A stretch of DNA of 14,816 nucleotides, taken from assembly GCA_046086225.1 (NCBI GenBank), contig JBJSXF010000153.1, positions 1 to 14,816 on the forward strand, read 5' to 3'. The translations under genes and the position numbers were made by a program. Below the pieces are notes generated by a model. It saw nothing but the letters and a program-made list of their open reading frames with translations. It searched no databases and was not told where the DNA came from. Positions 7,605-13,803 of the stretch are shown in pieces (position 1 is the stretch's first letter; the number at the start of each line of letters is the position of its first letter). Origin of the DNA: JBJSXF01 sp046086225 (GTDB taxonomy: Bacteria > Actinomycetota > Acidimicrobiia > IMCC26256 > PALSA-610).

Positions 7605-7610
7605 ACGATA
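7605..7610 (-). promoter_or_regulatory. candidate -10 box (TATCGT) for the lipoprotein gene, possibly leaderless
   Basis: Read on the minus strand, TATCGT ends 7 nt before the GTG start at 7597. That is the spacing expected if transcription began at the start codon. The 14-nt gap between the glycosyltransferase stop and this start has no Shine-Dalgarno sequence. It may be an internal promoter within the operon. No -35 is obvious. Confidence 0.35.
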
Positions 7611-7611
7611 C

Positions 7612-9705
7612 CTAGGCCGAGGGGCCGGTGTAGAGCGCCCGGTACCGGTCGGCCGTCTCGGCCACCGTGTGCAGGCGCACCCGGTAGACCCGCTCGGTCG
7701 CCCGCATCACCTCGTCCCGGCAACGGTCGAGCCGGTCGACGAGCGCGACGAGCGCCTCGGGGTCGAGCGGGTCGATGGTCCAGCCCGCGCCCGACGCCCG
7801 GATCCGCTCGCCGAGCGCGCCGTAGACCGCGCCGATCACCGGGATCCCGGCGGCCAGGGCTTCGGTCATCACGATGCCGAAGGTCTCGGCGTAGGGACCG
7901 GGGAGCAGCACGATCTGGATCCCGGCCCGCCGCAACAGCTCGGGCAGCACGGCGTTGTCGTAGGGGCCGTGGGCATGGATGAACGGTGAGGCCGATTCCT
8001 TCAGCTCGCCGAAGTGGTGGATCTCGACCGAACGCTCGGCGAGGGCGTCGGCGAGGTGGTTGACCACATCGAGGCCCTTCTTCGACCAGCCGAGACCCAC
8101 GAAGGCAACTCGCAACGGCTCGTCGTGCACGAGGCCGACGTCGGGACCGCGGCCCCGACGTCCGAGGGGGATCACCGAGCCGTGCTCGATGAGGTGGCTG
8201 CGGGGGGCGTCGATCTCGTAGACGCGTGCGAAGGTGTCGGCGACGCTCCGGCTCGCGAAGACCCAGTGGTCGACCACGTCGAGGTCGGCCCGGGTGCGGG
8301 CCCGGTGCTCGTCGAGGTAGGGGAGTCCGAGCTCGGGGATCATCGGCGAGCCGGGCATCGGCTGCTCGGCGATCTCGGCGAGGCACGAGGCGCAGACGTC
8401 GCGCGACTCGGGGATGCCGCACGATTCGACGCGCTTGTAGAGGAGCGAGAAGTTCGGGCAGGCGAGGTAGAGGTCGTGTACGGAGCAGCTGACCGGTCCG
8501 GGGAAGTCGCGGAGCGCCGCGAGCGGGGCGAGCGAGGAGCCGATGAGGTTGTGGATGTGGATCGCATCGAAGCCGAAGAGGTCGACCGCCATCGCGTACG
8601 CGGCGCCCATCACCGGGTCGGTGACGGAAGTGACCGGTCGGCCGCCACCGGGCAGGAGGAACTCCTCGTGCACCACGCCTCCGGCGTCGGGCACCCGCCA
8701 GTGCGTACGGACGGCGAGACCGTTCGGCACCGGATACGAGACGCAGAAGTCGATCTCGTCGTCGAGCGCCTCGGTGAGCGCCTCGACGAACTTCTCGGTG
8801 CCCCCGCGGTCGCCGGGGCGGCTGTGGAGGACGTGCAGCACGTGCGGGCGGCTCGGGTCGCGTTCGCGGAGCGCCAGCTCGAGCGCGGTGAAGGCGACGA
8901 GGGTCGGCTCCTCGGTGCGCTCCCGCTGGTTGGTCGGTCGGAAGTACGGATAGCGCTCGTGGATCACGGCGGCGCTGCGGGCCCAGCCCTCGGCCTGCTC
9001 GTCGCCGAACGATCCACCGCCCCGGTGGTAGATGAACGTGCCGTCGTCGACGAGGTGCCGCATCCCCATGCGGGTGACCCGCAGGCAGAAGTCGACCTCC
9101 TCGCCGTAGCCGCGGCCGAACGCCGCCTCGTCGAGGAGCCCTCCCCGGTCGAGCGCGAGCCGGGTCGTGTACATGCAGAAGCCGACCCCGGTGATCACCT
9201 CGGGCGCGAGACCGAGGGCGTGGTCGCGGACGAAACCAGCGCACTCGTCGATCCGGGGCTCCGTGCCGTGGAGTGCGAAAGCGGCGATCACGGAATCGGG
9301 CAGGGTGCAGATCGAGCCGTGGTTCGTCACCGGGGTGACGGTGGCGACGTCGGGGCCGGCCGCGAGGTCGGCGAGTCGGTCGAGCCAGCCCGCGGTGACG
9401 ACGGTGTCGGCGTTGAGCATCACGACATCGCCGACCGTCTCGCGAAGCCCGCGGTTCATGGTGCCGACGAAGCCTAGGTTGCGCTCGTTGCGGAGCAGTC
9501 GCACGGGGAACGCGAACCGGCGCGCGGCGAAGTCGTCGAGGTACTCGCGCACGGCGGGCTCGGGTGTGTCGTCGTCGATGACGAGCAGCTCGAACGGGGT
9601 GCGCAGCTCGGGGGCGTGACGTACCACGCTCTCCAGGCACCGTCGCACGTCATCGACGTCTCGGTAGACGGGCACGACGACGCTGACGGGCGTTCGACTG
9701 CTCAC
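7612..9705 (-). CDS. bifunctional GT2-GT4 glycosyltransferase
   Basis: This 697-residue protein joins two glycosyltransferase domains. The N-terminal GT-A domain (about 5-260, GT2) shows VSVVVPVYRD (7-16), VIDDDTPEP (42-50), LRNERNLGFVGTMN (71-84), LNAD (97-100) and GEEVDFCLR (201-209). The C-terminal GT-B domain (about 285-690, GT4) shows HSRPGDRGGTEKF (294-306), HIHNL (383-387), FVGLGWSKKGLDVV (535-548) and ETFGIVMTEALAAGIPVIG (607-625) with the E-x7-E pair. It also has a cysteine cluster, C416, C429, C438 and C441, after SVHDLYLACP; similar clusters occur in other GT4 enzymes and may bind zinc. Two catalytic domains suggest it adds two successive sugars. The GTG start has GGAGG at 9714-9710 with 4 nt spacing and overlaps the upstream stop (GTGA). 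There is no signal peptide, so it is cytoplasmic. Confidence 0.9.
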   Translation of the reverse strand: MSSRTPVSVVVPVYRDVDDVRRCLESVVRHAPELRTPFELLVIDDDTPEPAVREYLDDFAARRFAFPVRLLRNERNLGFVGTMNRGLRETVGDVVMLNADTVVTAGWLDRLADLAAGPDVATVTPVTNHGSICTLPDSVIAAFALHGTEPRIDECAGFVRDHALGLAPEVITGVGFCMYTTRLALDRGGLLDEAAFGRGYGEEVDFCLRVTRMGMRHLVDDGTFIYHRGGGSFGDEQAEGWARSAAVIHERYPYFRPTNQRERTEEPTLVAFTALELALRERDPSRPHVLHVLHSRPGDRGGTEKFVEALTEALDDEIDFCVSYPVPNGLAVRTHWRVPDAGGVVHEEFLLPGGGRPVTSVTDPVMGAAYAMAVDLFGFDAIHIHNLIGSSLAPLAALRDFPGPVSCSVHDLYLACPNFSLLYKRVESCGIPESRDVCASCLAEIAEQPMPGSPMIPELGLPYLDEHRARTRADLDVVDHWVFASRSVADTFARVYEIDAPRSHLIEHGSVIPLGRRGRGPDVGLVHDEPLRVAFVGLGWSKKGLDVVNHLADALAERSVEIHHFGELKESASPFIHAHGPYDNAVLPELLRRAGIQIVLLPGPYAETFGIVMTEALAAGIPVIGAVYGALGERIRASGAGWTIDPLDPEALVALVDRLDRCRDEVMRATERVYRVRLHTVAETADRYRALYTGPSA

Positions 9706-11612
9706 GGGGCCTCCGGGGCGCCGGGGCCGGTCGCCCAGCCGACGAGTCGGTTGGCCGCGAGCTTCCACCACACCGGCCCGTAGACGGCGCGGGCCCGGCG
9801 TACGACGGCCCGGGCCAGGAACGCTCGGGCGTCGGGGTGCTCGATCAGATGGCCGAGGACCGCGGTCCAGTCGTCGGCGCTCGTGGGATCGGTGGCGGTG
9901 AGCGCATCGGCGGCGAAGCCGACGATGGCGGCCCGGGCGGTGAGCGGACTCGCCGTGGGCACCCCGGCGAGGGCGGCCTCGCGAACGGCCAGGTGGTCGT
10001 CGGCCGGCATGCCGTCGACGAGCCGCGGGGTCCAGAGGTGCACCCGCCAGCCCGCGATCACGGCGGCCTCGACATCGGGGCCGACGACCCGGACGCGAGC
10101 CGAGCGGGCGAGGGCAGCCGGTGGCTCACCGTCGGCGATCTCGACCTCCAGCCCGGCGTGCGCGTCGAGGAGGCGCGCGACGGCGGTGGCGGCGGCGTCG
10201 GTGGTTGCGGGGTCGGCCGGGGGCGGTCGCCAGCCGATGATCGTCGCCAACGGATCATGCGCGCGACGAGCGGCGACGAGGGCCGCAGTGCGGCGTCGGG
10301 TGGGCATGGTGACGAGTTCGAGCACGGGCAGGCCGAGCTCGGTGGCGGCGACCGCGACCGGGCCGGGGCCGGCGGCGACGAGGCCGCAGGCCCGGGCGAG
10401 GGTCGCAGCGGATTCGGCAATCGCTGTCGGATCATCGGCCGCGAGCTCAGCGGCCGTGAGGTCGCACACCGTGGGCCGTCCGGCGCGGGTGCGCTCGGCG
10501 ACGAGCTCGGCGACGGTCTCGGGGTCGACGGCGCCGCCGATGACGACGAGGTCGGCGTCGGCGGCCGAACCGGGAACGTGCTCGTTCGCGATGGTGAGGT
10601 CGGGATCGAAGCCGGCGGCGGCGAACGCGTCGACGAGGCCGAGGGCTCGGGCCGATTCGGTGGCCGCGATCACGAAGGTGCGGCGGGCGAGCGGGGCGGT
10701 CGTCGTGAGCGCGGCGGCTCGGGTCGGGCGGTCTCGGGGGGCGACGGGCTGGGGACCGGCGCACAGCCGCAGCACGAGGCCGACGAGGGTCGGGGCATCG
10801 ACCCGGTAGCCGATGCGGGCCCGGAGTCGGCCCTGTGCCCGCGTGATCTCCCAGGAGATCAGCTCGACGGATTCGGTGTGCTCGGGATCGAACGCGATGA
10901 GCGTGGTCTCGCGGCGGGTGCACCATCGGGGGCCGAGGCGGAGGGCATCGGGATCGAGCGCGACGACCACATCGGGCTCGAGTGCCGCGATCGACGCTGC
11001 GTCGGGAGTGGCCGGCCGGGTGAGGTGGAAGGCACCCGGTGCTCCGGTCGGGGTGAGGAGCCGGGCCTCGACGTCGCGACGGACGAGCCGGTTCACCATC
11101 CGGCGGGCCCAGTCCTCCCGTTCGGGGTCGGGCTCGAGGCCGAGGAAGCACACCACCGGTCGCCGCGGGAACGGCGAGCGACCCCGAGGCGTTGCCGGAC
11201 CGGGTTCGCCCGGCGCGTGCGGATCGAAGGCCACCGCACCGGGGTCGACGAGCACGTCGGCCCCGGCGACGGTCACGGTGTCGTCGTGCACCGTGTAGTC
11301 GGTGCCCGGCCGCAGGGCGACCGCGCCGCGCACCGAGCCCGTGGGGGCGGGCCGCAGCGGACCGCCGGTCACCGACCGCCACTCGGCGTCGACCCGGTAG
11401 CTGGCACCCGGTTCGATGGTCGCGAGCTCGCCGCCGACCGCGGCGATCGGTGCGGGCGCGGTGAGGAGGGCGCGAACGAGTCGTTCCCGCGCGATCTCGT
11501 CGAGCACCAGACGCTCGGGCACGACGATCCGGATCGAGCCCCGGATCGAGTCCCGGATCGACGCCGCGTCGGAGCCGTTCGCCTCGGCCCGCGACTCGAG
11601 TGATCGACGCAA
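9702..11612 (-). CDS. 636-aa protein with glycosyltransferase-like C-terminal half, family not recognised
   Basis: First gene of the five-gene operon. I cannot name a family. The N-terminal 140 residues are beta-rich and Pro/Gly-rich and resemble nothing I know. Residues 150-290 look like a Rossmann-type domain (VVCFLGLEPDPEREDWARRM at 153-172, then PDVVVALDPDALRLG at 213-227). Residues 310-625 look like a degenerate GT4/GT-B pair: FVIAATESARALGLVDAF (313-330), ADLVVIGGAVD (353-363), and REAALAGVPTAS (544-555) in place of the usual E-A-x-A-x-G-x-P motif. The tail VYGPVWWKLAANRLVGW (610-626) resembles C-termini of glycosyltransferases. No catalytic residues are certain. The TTG start has AACGGAG upstream; a GTG at 11522 (residue 31), just after a short repeat, is an alternative. 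It overlaps the next gene by GTGA. Confidence 0.7.
   Translation of the reverse strand: MRRSLESRAEANGSDAASIRDSIRGSIRIVVPERLVLDEIARERLVRALLTAPAPIAAVGGELATIEPGASYRVDAEWRSVTGGPLRPAPTGSVRGAVALRPGTDYTVHDDTVTVAGADVLVDPGAVAFDPHAPGEPGPATPRGRSPFPRRPVVCFLGLEPDPEREDWARRMVNRLVRRDVEARLLTPTGAPGAFHLTRPATPDAASIAALEPDVVVALDPDALRLGPRWCTRRETTLIAFDPEHTESVELISWEITRAQGRLRARIGYRVDAPTLVGLVLRLCAGPQPVAPRDRPTRAAALTTTAPLARRTFVIAATESARALGLVDAFAAAGFDPDLTIANEHVPGSAADADLVVIGGAVDPETVAELVAERTRAGRPTVCDLTAAELAADDPTAIAESAATLARACGLVAAGPGPVAVAATELGLPVLELVTMPTRRRTAALVAARRAHDPLATIIGWRPPPADPATTDAAATAVARLLDAHAGLEVEIADGEPPAALARSARVRVVGPDVEAAVIAGWRVHLWTPRLVDGMPADDHLAVREAALAGVPTASPLTARAAIVGFAADALTATDPTSADDWTAVLGHLIEHPDARAFLARAVVRRARAVYGPVWWKLAANRLVGWATGPGAPEAP
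11529..11564. repeat. three tandem 12-bp units (CCGGATCGAnnC)
   Basis: Three direct copies of a 12-bp unit, at 11529-11540, 11541-11552 and 11553-11564, differ only in the bases near the 3' end of the unit. On the minus strand, in the frame of the 636-aa protein, they encode most of a four-residue periodic stretch SIRDSIRGSIRI (residues 18-29). A unit length divisible by three means copy changes would keep the frame. Confidence 0.75.
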
Positions 11613-11647
11613 CCGCGACTCCGTTCCGCCGGGCTGTACGGGCCTCG

Positions 11648-11653
11648 ATGCTA
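11648..11653 (-). promoter_or_regulatory. candidate -10 box (TAGCAT) for the central operon
   Basis: Minus-strand TAGCAT fits TAnnnT. Transcription starting about 7 nt downstream would give a leader near 29 nt that contains AACGGAG, a fair ribosome site 6 nt before the TTG start at 11612. No convincing -35 is seen. The upstream part of this promoter would overlap the divergent plus-strand box. Confidence 0.35.
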
Positions 11654-11668
11654 CCGGTCGACGACGGT

Positions 11669-11674
11669 TATCGT
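11669..11674 (+). promoter_or_regulatory. candidate -10 box (TATCGT) for the sulfotransferase gene
   Basis: TATCGT ends 9 nt before the ATG at 11684 and is the same hexamer as the box before the lipoprotein gene. GGCGGAG (11675-11681) lies between it and the start and could act as a ribosome site only if transcription begins close to the box. It forms a divergent pair with TAGCAT, 15 bp away on the other strand. Confidence 0.4.
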
Positions 11675-11683
11675 GGCGGAGCG

Positions 11684-12457
11684 ATGCCGGAGCTCCCGCT
11701 GCCGAACTTCCTCGTGATCGGCGCGCAGAAGAGCGCGACCCGCTGGCTGCGCCTCAACCTCGGCCTCCACCCCGAGATCTTCACGGCCGAGCGCGAGATC
11801 GAGTTCTTCAACAACGCCGAGCGCTTCGCCGGTCTGGGCCCGGCGTGGTACCGCGAGCAGTTCGCGGGGTGGTCGGGGGAGCGGCTCGTCGGCGAGGCCA
11901 CGCCGGGCTACATGTTCTGGCGGCACGATCCCGCCGTCATGGCCGAGCGGATCGACGCAACGCTGCCCGGTGTGCGGCCGATGGCGATCCTGCGCAATCC
12001 GATCGATCGCTCGCAGTCGGCGGTGGTGCATCACATCGAAGCGGGTGGGATCCCGGCCGGCACCGGCGTGCTCGAGTACGTGCGCTCGGTGGATCCCGAG
12101 CGCGACCCCCTCGGCATCGTGAGCGGCAGCTGGTACGCGCGGAGCCTCGAGCCGTTCCGGGATCGCTTCGGCGACCGTCTCTTGGTGCTGCTGCACGACG
12201 ATGCCGACGAGGATCCGCGCGGTGTTTACACCGCTGCGCTCCGGCACCTCGGGGCCGCCACCGACTTCGTGCCGTCCGAGCTGGAGCGGGTGCGCTACAG
12301 CTACCAGCAGCGCGATCCGTCGGCGCACGCCGAGCAGCATCTCTCGGTCGCCGAGCGGCGCGAGCTCGGTGCGTGCTTCACCGACGACATCGCCCGGCTC
12401 GAGCAGATGCTCGGTCGCGACCTCTCGTGCTGGGCGCCCGACGCGCCGGCGGTTTGA
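11684..12457 (+). CDS. PAPS-dependent sulfotransferase domain protein
   Basis: This 257-residue protein has the PF00685-type sulfotransferase fold and would move a sulfate group from PAPS to a hydroxyl or amine on a glycan or other acceptor. The 5'-phosphosulfate loop is IGAQKSATRWL (12-22). The 3'-phosphate site is AILRNPIDRSQSAV (101-114), with R104 and S112 as likely ligands. H-D-D-A-D-E-D-P (171-178) matches the usual acidic segment after the central strand. It is closest in style to heparan-sulfate N-/O-sulfotransferase-like bacterial proteins. The ATG at 11684 was chosen because it sits just before the first strand and after GGCGGAG; the longer frame overlaps the divergent promoter region. 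No signal peptide or membrane segment is seen. It is transcribed away from the central operon and followed after 4 bp by a small open frame. Confidence 0.9.
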   Translation: MPELPLPNFLVIGAQKSATRWLRLNLGLHPEIFTAEREIEFFNNAERFAGLGPAWYREQFAGWSGERLVGEATPGYMFWRHDPAVMAERIDATLPGVRPMAILRNPIDRSQSAVVHHIEAGGIPAGTGVLEYVRSVDPERDPLGIVSGSWYARSLEPFRDRFGDRLLVLLHDDADEDPRGVYTAALRHLGAATDFVPSELERVRYSYQQRDPSAHAEQHLSVAERRELGACFTDDIARLEQMLGRDLSCWAPDAPAV

Positions 12458-12461
12458 ATCG

Positions 12462-12596
12462 GTGCCGTTTCAACTCGACGCCCAGGCCGATCCGATCCCG
12501 GTGCTCGTCGTGGCCGGGCTCGTCTGCCTGGCGCTCTTCCTCACGATCCGGAGTCTCCGGCGGCGCGAGGACGGTCCCGGCGGCCCGCGGTCCTGA
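12462..12596 (+). CDS. possible 44-aa single-pass membrane peptide
   Basis: A short open frame starts with GTG 4 bp after the sulfotransferase stop and ends 17 bp before the convergent stop of the substrate-binding protein gene. Its layout is that of a small membrane protein: a polar N-terminus of about 11 residues, a hydrophobic stretch IPVLVVAGLVCLALFLTI (about 12-29), then a basic patch RSLRRRE and a polar tail. The positive charges after the membrane segment predict the N-terminus outside and the C-terminus inside. No good ribosome site is present, so coupling to the sulfotransferase would be needed. The fit between the two flanking genes favours a real gene, but chance cannot be excluded in such GC-rich DNA. 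The function is unknown. Confidence 0.5.
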   Translation: MPFQLDAQADPIPVLVVAGLVCLALFLTIRSLRRREDGPGGPRS

Positions 12597-12613
12597 TCCC
12601 CCGAGCGGCGCGG

Positions 12614-13765
12614 TCAGCCGACGGCGGCCGGCACGGGTCCTTGATCGACGAACCCGTCGCTCGTGGACTCGACCAACCGGAAGCGGGCCCGGGCCGGCTC
12701 GCCGTTCCCGCTCCATCGCAGCGGGCGGGTGATGCCGTCGAGGTCGGCGGTGCGCAGGAAGGCATCGACGTCGGCGCGGTTGCGGGCGCCCGCAGCCACG
12801 GCGGCGAGGAGCGCGTTGGCGGCGTCGTAGGCCTCGGCCGCGAAGGCGGGCGGGCCGGCCGCGAAACGGGCCCGGTACGCAGCCGCGAACTCGGGCACCG
12901 TCGACTCGGGTGCGGTCGACGTGACGATCACGGCCCCGTCGCCCGCCCGACCGGCGCGGCCCGTGAACCGGGGGTTGAAGGCCCCTTCGCTGAGGACCAG
13001 GCGCGCGGTGCTCCCCGATCGTCGCAACGCGACGGCGAGGTCGGCCGAGTCGGCCTCGTACCCCGCGAAGAACACTGTCCCCGCCCCGGATGCCGCCACG
13101 GTCCCGACGGCCTCGTCGATGCTCGCCGCGCCGGGTGCGATCGTGAGGCTCGCGGCCACGGTTCTGCCGAGCCCGGATTCCACGATGTCGGCGAGGCCCG
13201 CGCCGTACGTGCTGCCGTCGTCGATGACGGCCACGGTGCCGCGGTCGGGCCGGTCGGCGATGTAGCGGGCCGTGGCCGCACCGAGCGCGGCGTCGGAGGC
13301 GGGTACGCGCCGGAACCCGGCCCAGCCCTTGGCCGAGAGTGACGGGTTGGTTGCCGACGGGGTGACGAACGCGAGACCGGCTTCGTCGAGGAACGGCCCG
13401 GCGGCGAGCGTCTCGCCCGAGAATCCCGGCCCGACGAGACCGACGACCTCTTCGTCGGCCGCGATGCGGCGGGCGGCGGCCGGCGCCCGCTCGGGGAGCC
13501 CCTGCGTGTCGACCTGCTCGAGGCGCACCTCGCAGCCGGGGTTCGCCTCGGTGAACTCGGCGACCGCGAGCTCGGCGCCCCGGGCGACGGCGCGTCCGAG
13601 CCCGGCATCGGGGCCGGAGAGCGCGCTCATCGACGCGAGCGCGACGCCCGAACAGCGGATCCCGGCCCCGGAGCTCCCGGTGGCGGTCTCGGCGTCGGAG
13701 CCGCAGGCGGCGAGCGCGACGGCGAGCAGCACGGCGACGACGACGCGGGCGGCACGGATGGGCAC
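12614..13765 (-). CDS. ABC transporter substrate-binding lipoprotein (Leu/Ile/Val-binding type)
   Basis: This 383-residue protein belongs to the periplasmic-binding-protein type 1 group used by branched-chain amino-acid (HAAT) transporters. It starts with a lipoprotein signal and the lipobox LAAC (Cys21), so it should be tethered outside the membrane. Family marks are the first strand and loop GVALASMSALSGPDAGLG (40-57), VVGLVGPGFSGET (107-119), FVTPSATNP (133-141), FRRVPASDA (151-159), and IDDGSTYGAGLAD (181-193), then the second lobe to a terminal KW-like segment (RWSGNG, 350-355). Two or three extra cysteines (38, 78) may form a disulfide. The GTG start has GGAG at 13775-13772, 6 nt away. 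No permease or ATPase of this transporter class is in the window. The ligand is not known; sensory or sugar-related use is possible. Confidence 0.88.
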   Translation of the reverse strand: MPIRAARVVVAVLLAVALAACGSDAETATGSSGAGIRCSGVALASMSALSGPDAGLGRAVARGAELAVAEFTEANPGCEVRLEQVDTQGLPERAPAAARRIAADEEVVGLVGPGFSGETLAAGPFLDEAGLAFVTPSATNPSLSAKGWAGFRRVPASDAALGAATARYIADRPDRGTVAVIDDGSTYGAGLADIVESGLGRTVAASLTIAPGAASIDEAVGTVAASGAGTVFFAGYEADSADLAVALRRSGSTARLVLSEGAFNPRFTGRAGRAGDGAVIVTSTAPESTVPEFAAAYRARFAAGPPAFAAEAYDAANALLAAVAAGARNRADVDAFLRTADLDGITRPLRWSGNGEPARARFRLVESTSDGFVDQGPVPAAVG

Positions 13766-13803
13766 GGTGGTCTCCGGGGAACGGTCGGGGCGGCGCGCCC
13801 GGA

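Noticed and set aside
8014..9477. A long plus-strand open frame (487 codons) opposite the GT2-GT4 gene
   Set aside because: Its product is Asp/Glu/Arg/Val-rich without any domain, and it lies opposite a gene with clear motifs. Long antisense frames are expected in DNA this GC-rich.
6950..9640. A single 896-codon minus-strand frame spanning the GT2-GT4 gene and the lipoprotein
   Set aside because: Only its last 215 codons make sense, starting with a lipoprotein signal peptide. The rest is an Arg/Pro-rich shadow of the GT2-GT4 gene.
9837..11603. A 588-codon plus-strand open frame opposite the 636-aa protein
   Set aside because: Its composition is Gly/Asp/Arg-biased with no hydrophobic core. 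The minus-strand frame has plausible folded segments, glycosyltransferase-like ends, and GTGA coupling to the next gene, so it is the coding one.
11653..11668. ACCG...CGGT around GTCGAC as an operator in the divergent spacer
   Set aside because: The arms are only 4 bp and the inner bases do not pair, so it is not distinguishable from chance.
13788..13800. GGGCGGCGCGCCC as a terminator between the dioxygenase and binding-protein genes
   Set aside because: The stem is only 5 bp, no T-run follows, and such sequences are common by chance here. The 38-bp gap and same orientation favour a shared transcript.
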